Source: Monarcha castaneiventris obscurior (lineage: Eukaryota > Chordata > Aves > Passeriformes > Monarchidae). Taken from it: 64,000 nt of DNA. Shown in pieces: positions 34,631 to 48,085 of this stretch. A model generated the notes under the pieces. It did no database searches. It worked only from the letters and a program-made list of their open reading frames with translations, and was not told where the DNA came from. The DNA lies in assembly GCA_026261815.1 (NCBI GenBank), contig JAMPIT010000862.1, positions 372,001-436,000 of the forward strand, in the 5' to 3' direction. The translations under genes and the position numbers were made by a program. Every line of letters begins with the position of its first letter. Position 1 is the stretch's first letter.

Positions 34631-37600
34631 ACTTGGGCTGAAGCAGTGCTAGGGCAGCACAGTTTCAATGTGGTGCTTTCCCTTCATCACCTGCTACCTC
34701 CATCCCCCAGCAGCTTCAGAACCTTCAGTTCTCACCGTCATTACCAGGGTCACAAACCTCCTGCCTGAGGTCCAGAGCACCTGAGGAGAGCAAAGGGGTG
34801 ATTTGGCACTGCTGATGTGATGGCTGGATCCAGGTGTGATCCCACCCCATCATCCAAGCTCAGAACAAGTACAGACTTGCTCCAGCTGATGCAAAAGACA
34901 CCCCCCCAACAATTTAGGTGGCAGTGAACCCCTGAACGTGCTAGGCTGGGTCAGAGGGTGAGCACGCCAGGGGTGAGTGAGAAGGCAGACAGAATCTCAA
35001 GCTGCAGGGTGAGTACAAGTGGCTCTCGAAAGCTGACAGAGGGAAGTGCTCCTGCAAGAGGAGACAAGGGGTGAGCGAATGAAGCTGCTGAGTGAGGAGG
35101 TGATGGTGGAGTTTGTGCCGGCAAATGGAGGGCAGCAGCTGCAGTGGGAACAGGCAGTTCCCAGGGATCCATGGACTCCTCTGCCGTGTAGAGACACCTG
35201 GCCCCGGCACCAAGGGCTAAAAATACACCGCTCCCAGCAGAAGCCTGGGAAAGAGTGGGTTTCCCATGGCACAGCCAAAAAAGCAGAGGTGGCACAGTGG
35301 CACTAGGGCTGCTGTGCAAACCCAGTGCCATCCCTGTGAGGGAGCTGGGCTGGGAAATGGCTAAAGCAGGAGGAAAATGTGCCAATGATTAGTGACTCAC
35401 ATCCCCTGGACAATCCAGGTGCTTCAAAGGCAGGTCTAGCCCTGACACCACAGCTTCAGGTGATGGCTAAGGTTTGAGCTTTTGTTTATTTCCCACTGGA
35501 AGACCCTGACTGTTGCCAGACTTCTACTACTGTGGCTGAGGTATCCAGGCTCAGTGTCAGCCCTGCATGGACCCTGCTGGTCACTCGGCTGGAGCAGGGC
35601 ACCAACCCTCCCCAAAACCAGACCCACGGCACCACTGCTGCTGTGACAGAACACCCCCTCTGCAGCTCTGCTCTCAGCTCTGTTTGAGGGGGCGAGTCCT
35701 TGCCAATTCACACAGCCACCTGCCAGGTGAGGGATTTAAACAGATTATATGCATTAAACAGGGGGAGGGGGTGTTGCTTATCAGCGCAGCATGTGAGATC
35801 TAGTTTGTCACCCGAAGAAGCACAGGTTTAAGTCACAGGCAGAGGCACTTTTGAGGTTGCTCACCCGCCTGCTTGGGTTGGCATGGAGGCACACATGCTA
35901 TCTACACTCACTTTGTTCAGAGGCAATGTTCTTGCCAATCTCAGCAATACAGGGTGATGTAAGCATATCATCCATTATTACTATTTTCATTCTTGACACA
36001 TGGAAAAATTAATTTTCTTTTAAAAAGTGATGTATGAAGAACCCAGATTTGCCTGAATAATATACGAACCTATAATCTGGCTGTTACCCTTTGTCTGAAG
36101 CATTAATATTAGCAGAAGGCAATTTAGGGTGATTGCTTTTAAGTTGTAAAGCCAATGTTCAATTAGAGCATGAAATGAAAGACTTATCACTAGTACTGGC
36201 ATAGAGATTTATTCACAGAGTATTTATTTTCAGCCACAAAGATGCTGGTTTTGTCAAAAGTGACATGTTTAGAACAAGCCGCTTTTGTCTAATATTACTA
36301 TGAAAAAATGGTTTGGAATCAAACAGTTTTATATTTAGGATAATGACAGCATTTTGTTAAAAAAATTCAGTGCCATGCTTTGAATTTCAGTCACCGAGTT
36401 TGGTTTGAGGAGGTTTCTGTTCCTCTGCAGGCTCTAGAGGATACTGTTCACATTCTCCAGCACCTTTTGCTAGGGTGAGGATAGTGGAAGTGATACCAGG
36501 AATATTTTAATAACCAACCAGAGCTCCCAGCAGTCTCCCACAAATCTGAAGCTTTGCTGGACCCCAAAATGAACCGTGAATTAAGCCTTTGTGAAATGCT
36601 GGGGACCAGAATCATAGGCAGCCTTCCCTCCAGCAAGCAAAGAAGTAAATGTAAGTCCATGGCTTGTAAAAAAACCACAAATATGCGAGTGGCGCATGGC
36701 AGCACCAGAGCTGGGGAGCCCTCGTCTGTGTGCAAACCCTGGGGCTTTCAGGCTGCTTCAAAATGGAAACTCCCATTTTGTCTCCACCTTTGGATGGCCA
36801 AGACTCCAGACTTTCTAGTGAGATCTCAAGAGAGGCGTGGGGAGGGATGGGCTTGTGATGATCCAGCAGCTCCATCAGGAAAAACTGTGCGCACAGCGCA
36901 TGAGGTTTCACTGGGGAGATAAAAGGGAAGGCAGTGACAAACAGCCTGCTGGTCTGTAACATCATCACACAGCAGCTGCTCTGTGAGCTGCAAGTGACTG
37001 CTTTGTCCCAGGTAATGCTGATTTTCTGCACACAGTGCTGCCCAGGCCCCAGAGTCCATTTGTCCCTGTGCTTTCCAAAGGGAAGGAGTTTGTGGTTGAG
37101 CCACTGGCTGCAGATGTGGGGTTTGTGCTGGACTGCTGCAAGAATAACTGAAAAAAGGCACTTGGCTGCTTGCTATGCCATGAGTGCTTGGAAATATCTG
37201 GAGGGCACTGATGGGGATGAGCCACATGCAGGAGACAGCTGCGGTCAAGAGGGCTTGTGCCACCCAGTGCTGGTGGTGGGGGAATGGAGAAGGTGCACAT
37301 CTCTGCAACCTGCCTCTCCCTAACTCCCTGTATGACCAATCAATACAACTCTGACGTGGAGCTTAAGGGATGCTGGGGCTCCTGAACTTGTGAGAGAGCA
37401 AGGCCATCAGGGCTGAACTCTGCCTGGGAGAGGGGAGCTTTTCCCTTCCCTGGCTCCCCTGGGGGGACAGCCAGGACCCACCTGGTCCCAGGGACACTCG
37501 CCAGTACATCTTGTTCCTGCTTGGCACTATTAATTTGACTAAGAAACCAGAGCTGGCAACTTCTTTGCACAGAGTCCTGCACTGAATAAAAAGCCCCGAT

Positions 37601-39659
37601 GCTGAGACACAATTTAGGGCCAGGATGGAGCAGTGACCTGCTCCTCTCGGCCTGGCACTGCCCTCCATGCCTGTGGGTCTGTCACTTGCACGCTTCTTGC
37701 CCCTCCAAAATGCACCGCTGCCTCCCAGTTTCTTCCCCATTTACAAGCTGTGATCCGGCCTAGAAGCCAGACCAGAGTTTAACCTCTGGAGATGGCAGCT
37801 CCCATCGCTCTCTGATGCTCTTGCAACATTTATGTAAACAATATGCATTCAAGCAGCAACACGCACAGCAGCTCTCTGCCAGCACAAGATGGCCAAGTGT
37901 GCTCAGCGGAGAGCCACTGATTATTCCAAGGCAAAGGTCTGAACCTGAACTGCCACCAGGACTTTTTCTTTCCAGTAGATGAAGAATGGCTGTTGGAGAT
38001 GTTATTTATCCATGCTTTCAGATGCTTGGGTTGGCAGTTGTTTAGTTTAATGGTATGAGATGGCTAGTTAGAGCAGGACAGCTGGGTATCTGCCATTAAT
38101 CCGTGCTTAAAACACACTGGAAATGGCCAATACAGACTGGTTGGGCCTTAGGTTGCTGATACGGAAATGCCAGTGAAAAGATTAAAGGAGAGAAAGGAGA
38201 GATCTCCAAGAGAAGTTTATTCCCACAAAAGAAATCTCTGGGTTCATTTATACAAAGCTGTTTCTCAAGGCCACAGCGATTATCTCCTTCCTGAGATATT
38301 TTCCAGCTGCACTTTGCAGAGGTCTGCATGGATCCGAATTACACCTTGGTTCTGAGCAGCATCTGGCATAAGTTTACAGTGTCACAAAATGGAAAAAAAA
38401 GAAGTACTAGAAAGTTTCTTGCAGTGGGAACATTTGTCACTGAGATGTTTCACGGAATAAAGCCTGGGCACGAGACCAAGAGAAGTAATTGGACTGGCCG
38501 TGCTCCATGTTTAAGATACTTGTCTTGGGCTTTTCAAATGTGCAAAGAATACCACTTCTTTCTTCCAGAGAGCAAGGATGAGAGGGGTTGATGGCATTTG
38601 TTTCTTCAGCTAGCATATCCTCTAGGCCTTTACCCTGAAGTCACGCTGCTCTGTCCCTTGAAACGCTGCCAGGGTGAAAACCTGCTTTTTATTGCTGTCC
38701 TGAAAGGCCATGGAGCCGCCTGCACAGTGCTGCCAGAGCAGGCAGGGGCAGGCAGGAGTGTGCCCACGTGGGAGTCACGCTGCAGCACGTGGTAAATTCA
38801 GCCCCGGAGTCGTGCAAGGACAGCGTCTCCAGAGAGGCACCTCGCCACATGCCTCCAGCTCAGGAGAGCCAGCAGAGATGTTTCCAGTGTGCTTTTTACT
38901 GGCACCTCCCCCAGGCCATCCATCTGCGACCTCGGTCCCAAGGGTGCCTCCAGACTGCTGAGGAGCAGGCAAAACCCCCTGCCCTTCGTGCACGGCCCCC
39001 ATCCCTCCTCACATTCCTGACAGCTGGGAAAGGAAGGGAGGGAAGGAGGTGGTGTGAAACGCAGTGGGAACACTGGTAGGGTAGAGGAGACTGTGGCCAG
39101 AGATGTCCCCTGTGCTCTCACACTGCCAGCACAGGGAGAAGCCAGCTTGGAAAGGTGTCTGCTTCCCCACGTCGTGCTGTGGATGAAGCTGGCACATGCA
39201 GTGGGCCCTGCTGCCTTCTGAGCTGAGCACCCACCGCTCTCATCTCCGAAATGACTCTTGTGAGGAGCTCCTGCCACACGGATGGGCCCAGCAAAAAGGC
39301 TGTGAGAGAGGAAAAAAGCACATCCCCAGCTTCAGGATTCACCTGGGACAGCCCTGAATTTATCCTTTTGCAGGCAGCCCCTCTTGGTCTGCTGGGCTTG
39401 TGGCTGGTTTTGGGAATCCAGCTCCTGTTAAAGGTGTGAGAAGGCCTGGGGGTGGCAGGGGCAGGATCCACCTGGGATATTCAGGGTCCTACAGGTCTGT
39501 GTGTTTGGAATGACTGAGTGTGTCTGGCCTGGGCAGTAATGCAGCCCCACCTGAACTTGGGAAGCTGCTCCTCACTGCGTTAGTCCCTCAACACAGTGGC
39601 TCCCAAAGCTCCTCTGGCATCACACCACCTTCTCAGCAGGGTTCTGCTTTTTAAACTTC
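34631..39659 (-). other. Large upstream intron, segment 5
   Basis: Unique intronic sequence containing an AT-rich island at 35930-36380 (listed separately). No exon, RNA gene or transposon was recognised. Confidence 0.65.
35930..36380. other. AT-rich island, candidate conserved non-coding element
   Basis: About 450 nt are clearly more AT-rich than their surroundings and free of simple repeats, with several TTAAT/ATTAA and GATTA-like words. This composition suits an intronic enhancer. There is no direct evidence of conservation. Confidence 0.28.
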
Positions 39660-39679
39660 TTTTTTTTTTTTTTTTTTTT
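39660..39679. repeat. Poly-T run (20 nt)
   Basis: Twenty consecutive T. No retrotransposed gene body or target-site duplication was recognised beside it. Confidence 0.95.
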
Positions 39680-42600
39680 AACTAATCCTCCATGCTAATG
39701 TGTGCCTGGCAGGTTTTGAAGTAAAAGAATAGCAGCCGAAGGCACCAGCAATTCCAGCAGCTCCGCAGACGGAACAGCAGCCCTGCGATTAGAGCCGTGC
39801 TGCAGTCCCTGCTGAGATGGCCCGGGCTTCTGAGGGATGTTCTGAGGATCAGCATATTAAGCACTGCAGCTCGCTGCTGCTGTACTGCCATGTAGGTGAG
39901 CACTCAGCACACATTAATTGCCATCTTCGGGAGGTAATTAAAGGGACTCGGAGCCCCCTCTCCATCCCAGGCAGCACAGACCACACGTCTCGGCCATGGC
40001 TGCAGCCACACAAAGTCTCTGCCTCCAAACCGTGGCAGCGAGCAGAGAGGGATGGATTCACACAACCTTTGTTTGCCAACAGGCGATGCGCCATCAATAT
40101 TTAAAGCTGAATGAGTCTCAAGAGTGGGATGAAGAGCGCTTGATAAGGCAGCATCCATCATTTTGGTTTTTAATTTTGCGCCTGCTCACTCAGTGCACGG
40201 CATTGTATGCACATTGAGTAAATGAATAATGGATAAATAATTCACCAAATGGCTCGTCCTCTTGGTTCTCTCAGCCATCATGGAGCTTGGGTGCCTGGCA
40301 CAGGGATCCTGGAAGTACCAAGTGCAGGGAGGTGCTTTTGGGGGGTAGTACCAGGGTGATACATTACTCAGCACTTTGGGAGTCCCTCTGCCAACAGCTG
40401 TGACTCCACAGCTGCCCAGCTGGCTTTATAAAGGTACATCAAAGTCTTCTGTCTCCCAAAACTTCTGAGGAGCTCACTGGAGTCTCAGCAGCCCCAGAGC
40501 CATATCTTTGTTGACTTTGCCCATGCGGTGTGTGCTGAACAGCCATCCCTGCTATTCCCAGTGTGCTGTGAGGGTGCCAGTAGCACCATGGGCAAAGTAC
40601 CCAGGATCTCCTGCTGTCCCACCTTTATGCTCCAAGGGCAGCCACAGAAATCCTGGTCCTCTTGAAACTTGTGCTGAAACTCTGTTGGTCAGGCAAAAAG
40701 AATCTCCAGGCTCTGCTGTCCCCACCGAATAGGGAGGACAGGCTTTTGTCACCCCACAGGGCTGTTTGGCACAAGCACTTGGACACTGCATGTCACAGCT
40801 CTCAACAGCACCTTTAAAAGTGGCACTTTAGTTGAGAGGAAAAGGGACAATGATGCCAGTGTCTGCTCTGGGAAAGGCAGTGCAACTAAGGATGCAACAA
40901 TTTTAGGAAGCCCTCCCCACACTCTTGTGAGGCTACAAGGTGGCTGCACCCCACTCCATAGCCGTGACACATTTTTTCCTCCTGTCCCTTCCGTGTAAGT
41001 ACAGGGGAGCAGAGAGCTGCATTAGAGCAGAATGGACCTGCCAAACCTTGGTCAGCAGCTCTCTGCTGACCCTTCACTTTCCAGAAAAAGCATTGAGTTC
41101 TGCAGGACATGTATGCCTAGCTCAAATATTGCAGGATCATTTGCTGGAGCACCCAGAAGCCTTATCTGCAAGAAATGCTGACAAACGCATAGCTGGATGG
41201 TAAGAGCAGGATGAGCATGGGAGGGGCTGTGGAGCAGGGATTTACCACGCATAACTTTTCTGCCAAGCTTCTTCAGGGACCAGACATTGATCCTCAGCTG
41301 CCCCACAAGGCACTCTGACACCATCCAAGAAACCTTCACCTGCTTCCACTTGGTCTCAGCAATAACCTCTCAGTGCTCAGCTGCCCACAGCTCTCCTGGG
41401 ACTGGGGCATCGTGACCTCTGGGGATGAACAATCAGGGCTGGGCTACAAACAGGTCCTACAAGCTGCTGGTGGCCGAAAGCAGAGTTGTGAAATGCCCAG
41501 AATCCTGATGCCGTGGCTGGAAAGGCTCCACCTTGGGAGCTGCTTTTAGCTGGGTGTTGCCATTCCTGCAGGAGGGATGCTGCCACAGCACTGACCTTTG
41601 CAGTGATGGCATGGCCAAAGCAGCAGCCCAGCTCTGGTTGCAATTCTGTTTTGAGGTTTTAGACTTAGACTGGTCAGCCTTCCCCAGCACACCACCAGAG
41701 AAACTCAGCTCTACTGGGAGAATCCCTCAGGACACTGGGGGAGAGGAGCCCTGTCAGCAGTGCTGCAAAGCTTCCTTGGTCAGCTTCTCCTTCTGGCTGC
41801 CAGACATACAACTGAGCTGCCTGGGACAAACTTAGGGAACAACGTCTTAATTTATGGTGGCAAATCATCTCCACATGTTTGGTACAAAAGGCTTGGCAGT
41901 TCCTGCTGGAAGATGCTGGAGTGGATTCTCACCAGTGGCAATCAGCAGGCTCAGAACCTCTGCAAAGCAGTTTGCTTTGTGCTGAAAGCTTTACAGATTC
42001 ACCAGGACCTCGGCAAGCCCTGGTCCCAGAGGGGTGTGCAGGCAGCATCACCCGTTCCAGAGCAATCTCAGCCCCTCTCTGCCTGCAGATTTCCTGATCT
42101 GATGTGACATGATCCAGGTCTGCTCTGGTTTCAGACCTGGTTTGTGAGAGAGCTGCCTCCTCACAGCTCTGTGCATTTCTGGGTGTCCACATGAGATGTT
42201 AGAGCAAGCCGGTACTCATGGAGACATGGCATGTCTTGAAGTTTAGCAACCAGATTCCTAAAACACGCTTCCTGAAACGTGGAAAACAGATTTGGTTTTC
42301 CTGTAGCATGGTTGCAGCAAACAGTCACTTCCCAGTGCTCAACCACTTCAGCACATCCCCAGTAATGCTTGGCTGGGGCTGGCTAAAGCATTTTCAGACC
42401 ACTGACACACAAAGTCTGTGTACAGCCACAGGTCACGAGTACCCTGTGACATGAGGCAGCAAAGGGATGCACAGAAATGCTTCTGGCTTCCTCAGGGAGC
42501 TTTCTGCTCCTCTCCTCAGTCCTCTTCCCCTGTATTTCTCCCAACTGCAGCTGTCACACAGCCGTGCAAGAAAACTCATTGAGGCAGTAAAAGTGTTGCT

Positions 42601-45600
42601 CGGCTTCAGCAGGAAGCACATGCAGGAAACCCCTGGCAAGCCACGCGCATCCAAGCAGTGGCAGGGGATCCGAGGAAGCCTTTCCAAACCACCTCACCAG
42701 AAAAAGGCTCCACCTCGCCCCAGTCCCTGCTGTGCCCCTGCAGTTTCAGCACCAGTGCGTGCAGGGGACACAGAGGTGAAACACCCAAGGGGTCAGCACT
42801 GGGATCTCTCAAGCTCTGGCAAAGCCTGGCAATAAAATTTGACATTTTGGGGGGAGACAGTTTTTATTACCTTTTATTATTTTTTTTTTTAATAGCAACA
42901 ATAAAAGTCAGTCTTGTGGCAGGTGCCTGGAGCTGTGTTTTGCCATATGAGAAATGGTTCAGCACAGGTGATGGCTGAGTTCACAGGCTTTGAAGAGCTT
43001 GGAAGAACAGTGGGACGTTGCCTTTAATACAATTCTTTTAAGGTGAAAATGCACAGGAGGGGCAAATGAGCAGAAAGCAAAAGGTAATGGTGTAAGAGAC
43101 CCTTTACCAGCCCCCATGGGCAGGGCTCCCACCACTGACAAGGTCCAGGTCTCTGGCCAGCTCTGTGCCCAGAATGAGGACACGGGAGCATGAGGGGAGA
43201 AGGGCACTTTATTTCTATTCCTCCCCCCACCCCCAGTCCAAGGAAGAGAAATAAGAGCCCAGTATCGAAGCAAAAAGCGACCAGATCCCTCCCCTTGCTC
43301 GGTTCATTTTGAGCTGACCTTTAATAATTGCAGAAGGGAAAATGGGCTGGTCAGTTTGCATTAGAAATTCACTGGAGTGGCTGGTGCATTCTCCTGCTTA
43401 TCAAATCCAAGACGCTTGGATAAGCCCTGTGAGCAATTAGTGCTACAACCTACAGCCAAAAATTTTAGAAGTCCATATGCATATAGTTAGAAAAATGTTG
43501 ATTAATTTGTTCTGATACACTCCAGAAAAAACCCCCGCTCAAATAGCATCAGGGAACTCAGGCAGATTATAAATTGCCTTGCTCAAGATTGTAAATATTG
43601 CATCCATGACTCCCTGTGTGTTTTAAAGACATCTTCATGGGCTGTGCCTGTGTGGAAGAGATTTGTTTTAATATTTTACTAAGGAAAGCATATTTCATCT
43701 GCATGGTGCTTGAGAGTGAGGGATTTTTTATTTTGAAAAGCTTCTTCAGCTGTGAAGAGAGCAAGTGTGGACGATACACAGACATGCCACTGCAATAAGG
43801 CAGGATGCTGCAGCTGCCCTGAGATGTGATTTAAAATGCACAGGGCAGATGCGAGAAAAAAAGAAAAAAAATGGAGATCAGGAAAAATAGAGCAGGCACT
43901 GAGCCTTGAGCCTCTCATCCCCTCGATTCCACGTGTGCCAGGGGCCAGCTGAGGCTGGGCAGAGAGGGATCTTTAAACACCAACTGCTGTTAATTCAGGG
44001 CAATCACCTCTTGCCATCAACAGCCAGGCATTTACTGATCAGGGCATTACCATCAAGGGATCTTACTTGCATCAGGGGATGGCCAACATGAACAAAGCTA
44101 CTTTCTTTTTTTTGCAAACATCACCAAGTTTCACCCTATACACTCGCAGAGGAAAAGCTGGAGGTGTGGACTGGGTACAACGTGGCAGCTCCCATGACCT
44201 GCACAAGAGCCCTCCTACAGCAGATGTCTCAATCAGGGCTGCTCTGACCCTGGGTTTCCTTGCAGCACCGGGGCTGCCTGAACTGATACTCCTGTACTGA
44301 GCCATGCAAGCTCCCCCCTGGAAAGTTTCTGCCTCTTGCCATGAGGGGCTGTAGCTGCACATGCTCAGCAGTGTGCACACGCAGCTCCCAATAGGAGATT
44401 TGCTGGGGGAAGCAATGAGACTGAAGTCTGATGCATTTGAAGAGCAGAAAGAAACACCCCCCCCTCGCCTCACCAGAGGATCTACCTGATCAGAGAGTTC
44501 CTCTTCTCAAACTGACTGAAGAAATGTCCCTGGCTCGGCACTCCCAGGGAGACCATCACACTCGAGCTGGAGGGTGACACAACCCCAAGAAACCCTACCA
44601 CAGAGACAGCTTCAAATGCCAGCAAAGCTGCAGACAGCTGCAGGACTGAGAAGAAAACGGGGCCCATTCTGTGCAACAAGCAGCATTTTTAGGGAGAAAG
44701 TCAGGAAGACAGACTGAAAGGGCTGCCGTTCAAAGAGCTGCTAACATTTCCAGTGTGCCTTGAAGAATTTTGTCTATTTTTGTGCCGTGAGCTGAGCTCT
44801 GCTGATCTAAATCCAGATCAGCTCCGCTTCACAAACGCAGCAGCTCTGAATTCAGCCTGGTTTAGCTCTGGTCTTTTATCCTTGGGAAACATGTCTCGCT
44901 CTGAAGATCGGAGGAAGCACACGGAAGAGCACAATGCTATGAAAAGCACCAGGAATTCAGCCCCTGGAGCCAAAGAAGCAGGCACATGCTGCAGGGGGTG
45001 AAACCCACGTGCAGCCAGCCGCAGTTATCCTGAGACACCGCAAGCAAGGAGCTCACTCAGCAGCCAGCCCAGCCATCCAAGGCAGCCAAGACATGGGAAG
45101 ACCTTACAGAAAAAACAGCAACTCTCTCCCAGTGCTACCAGGGGTGGGATATGGCTTGGGATATGGCTTGGATGGTGCTAAAGGTTTGCCAACGACAATC
45201 TGCCACTAACAGCAAGATGCAGGACACGCTGAAGACCTGGACCAAAAAAGGTCTGCTTTGTGCCTCTGAGACTTCTCCAGCTTCCAGCACCTGATCCTGT
45301 CTGGCCTTCTGCAGGGCTGCACTGGGCACTGGCCAGGTTTCAGAGCAGCACAAGCCCCAAGCAAAGCCTGTGTGCAGCTGCAAAGAGCCTGGCATGCTGC
45401 TCCTTGGTGCCTGCTCAGGCCCTCCTCTCCAAACCCTCCGTGCTTTTTATTGCACACTGCTGTGAGTTGGAGAAATGCTGTTGAACAGAGAGGAGACATG
45501 AAATACTGCCAACAATTGTCTTCTGCAGGGGTCAGGACAGACCTCAACACCCTCAGAGCTCTGTCCTGGTGTGTGCTCAGACTCATCCCTCTGGTGACTT

Positions 45601-47966
45601 GCTCCTGGTGGAGCTGGTGGCCTGCCTTTCAGTTCTCTGCTTTCAGCTGTAGAACAGCAAAGCAAGGCAGGGTGTTGCTCAGTGGGAGAGTGTCTCCAGC
45701 ATGCACTGGAAAACAGTGTTCAGAATGCTCAAAATGCACCTCAAGCCAACAGCTTACCCAGGAGCAGAAGGAAAAGGCAATGTCTTCTACTGCTGCACAG
45801 CAGCTGTCCTGCAATGCTTCTTCCAGGTGCTGGCAGCTTATCTAGCACACATAATCTGCCTGAAATTGTCTGCATTTATCACTTTTGCCATGGTGTTTCG
45901 AGCACCTTGCAAGCTTTACCAGCTCTCTGCAATACGGGGAGCTGCTGCTGCCTGCTGGGAGCGAGTGGGGAACTGGTGGGGATGGTGTGTGTGAGTCCTG
46001 GGGATGGGAGATGTCCCCCCTCAGCCCCGCTCTGCCAGGCTGGCCAAAGCTTGCTCCCCTTGCCTGGAGTGAACGACTCTAGAGCATGAGCATCTCCCTT
46101 ACCCTGGGGTAAGCAGTGAGACCAGGAGCTTGATTCCTGCTCCTCTTTTAACCTAGATTAAAAAAGCCTTTAAAAGCTCCCGCTTCAGCCTCCTTTTCTT
46201 GGCTGCAAGCAAAATGCCTGCAGGGCACAGGAGAGGCAGCAGGCAAGCACCCCCAGGCACCCACTAGTAGCCCTTGGGGGACACCAGCAGTGCCCCCAGC
46301 CCGATGGGTGACAGTGACCAAGCCTGCCACTGCCTCTGCCGAGCGCGGCCGCCCCGAGCTGTGCCCCCGCCGCTCTCTGCTTCTGTGAGAAATCCTGCAC
46401 GGCATCTGGCCACAGATGTTTGGGCAGCCACACACCCTGCCTGGCCTGCAGCGGCCAGCCCCTGAGGAGAGAGGCGAATCTGCTCCCCCAAACACATAAC
46501 CTTGTGCCTGGATGCACAAGGGAGGTCTCCGGCAAAGGCCAGGCACCACGGGCAGGGCGCTGCAGTGACCCAGGATTTAGTTGTTGCATCTGCCTCTGGT
46601 TTCATCCCTGTCAAGTGGCATAAACAATCAAATCAACATTAATAAGGGCATTTGGTGGAGGCTTTTAGGTTCTTATCTTGCTTTTAATGATTCATTCAGC
46701 TTCCCTCGGCTCTTGCAACCCAAGCCCTCTCCATTCTTCCTGATGAAAACCTGCCGGGAGCCACCCCAGCACTGTCTGGATAAATTAAATGGACTTGGGC
46801 TGCGAGGACTAAAGGACTCATATGGGGAGGTTGAGTTCTCTGTAGAGGCACATAGAAATAAGCCACATTTGCTTGGGCTTATTATCCCTTATTAGCAGCT
46901 CCACGGACACGTAACCATGATAATCCTGCTGCCACCATGTTCAGCCACGCCGCATTTCCTGATGGCATCATCCTTGGCAGCCCCCAGCCCTGTTCTGCCA
47001 CTCTGCTGTGGCCCCATGACCACGCCAACACTCTGCTGAGGAGGTGGCCACCACGGAGGGGACAGGGGAGCAGAGAGGGGATGTTTTTTCCCCACACTGT
47101 ACCATTTTCATGTCTCCATTCTCATGCCCCACAGCTCTGTGTCAAGCAGCCTGAGTGGCTCTCAACCAGAGCAGAGAAATCCTCCAGCACATCTCACATC
47201 TGCCAGGCAGCTCTCCCTGCTCCTTGATGCTGATGTATGGTCTCCCTTGTCCAGCTGCCAAAGGAACCCCTTATATCAGATAGCTTTTATCTCAAAATAA
47301 GCCCTGGAAAAATAACATAGGCTTTATTTGTCATTCACTCTGGGAAAGTTCTGAGCTAATAAATAAAGTTAAGTTATTTTAAAGAGCAATAGCTTTCCTA
47401 AAAACTTCAGCTCAGGGCTCTGACAGAAATAACAATACCTCCGTTGCCTAAATACCCATCAGCTCAGCTTCTGCAAAATTTGCTTTCTTTGGCTGCAAAG
47501 AACAAAACTTTGCAAATGAATTTGCTTCACACTCATGTAATTAGCAATTAGCTCCCTGGTAGAAAATTATTCCCCCACACAATATTTGGGTGAATCATAC
47601 CCAAGTGGGGTTTTTTTAACTTGCTTTGTGCATGTGCACATACACAAACACAGAGGCACATCAGAATCTTGGCCAAATTCTTCCCTTTGATCTGCCCTTC
47701 ATTTCAGTGCAACTCAGACCAGAGGGCTCCAGCAACAACCGTATTTCTCCTTACTCTCCTTTTCCTGTGGTGGCAGACATGGCCTTTCATCACTTTCCCA
47801 GCTAGGTAGATTGGCAGGATGATGAAAAAATGAAAGAGCCTCAGTAAATTCAGCCAGTGATGTTGGCCAAGTTTGACTGAGCCCCCCCTGCCCAGGACAC
47901 TGACACAACCTAATCACTCAGTGGAGCCATTAGAACCACGTACATCCATGCATATATCCGTATTTT
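39680..47966 (-). other. Large upstream intron, segment 6
   Basis: Unique intronic sequence. It includes an A-rich patch (43855-43871), a duplicated ggatatggctt word (45147-45170), a small CpG-rich patch near 46335-46375, and an AT-rich island at 47270-47600. No exon or transposon was recognised. Confidence 0.65.
47270..47600. other. AT-rich island with GATA-like and homeodomain-like words, candidate enhancer
   Basis: An AT-rich, repeat-free stretch. It has AGATAG...TATCT (two opposed GATA cores, 47278-47292), AATAAATAAAG-like words and TAATTAGCAATTAG (47539-47552). These fit a developmental or cardiac enhancer. The role is only inferred. Confidence 0.3.
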
Positions 47967-48085
47967 CATAGAATCATAGGTTGTTCTGTGTTCGAAGGTT
48001 ACCTAATTCCAACTCCCCTTCAACAATTTCAGAGATGGAGCATCCATAACTTCTCTGAGCAACCTGTTCTGTGTCTCATTTGAGG
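47967..48085 (-). mobile_element. CR1 LINE fragment, internally deleted (minus orientation)
   Basis: The plus strand starts catagaatcatagg and continues with attccaactcccc, then gagatggagcatccataac and ttctctgagcaacctgttc. These blocks are in the order of a reverse-complemented avian CR1 3' region, but the stretch between the first two and last two blocks is shorter than in the consensus I remember, so an internal deletion is likely. It is old and non-coding. Confidence 0.85.

Noticed and set aside
34111..34768. Open frames with KEGR or FLPS repeats
   Set aside because: They are translations of the GGAA array, with no gene around them.
39660..39679. Poly-T considered as the tail of a reverse-oriented retrocopy
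   Set aside because: The sequence downstream (39680-40100) gives no recognisable protein or RNA and no target-site duplication was found.
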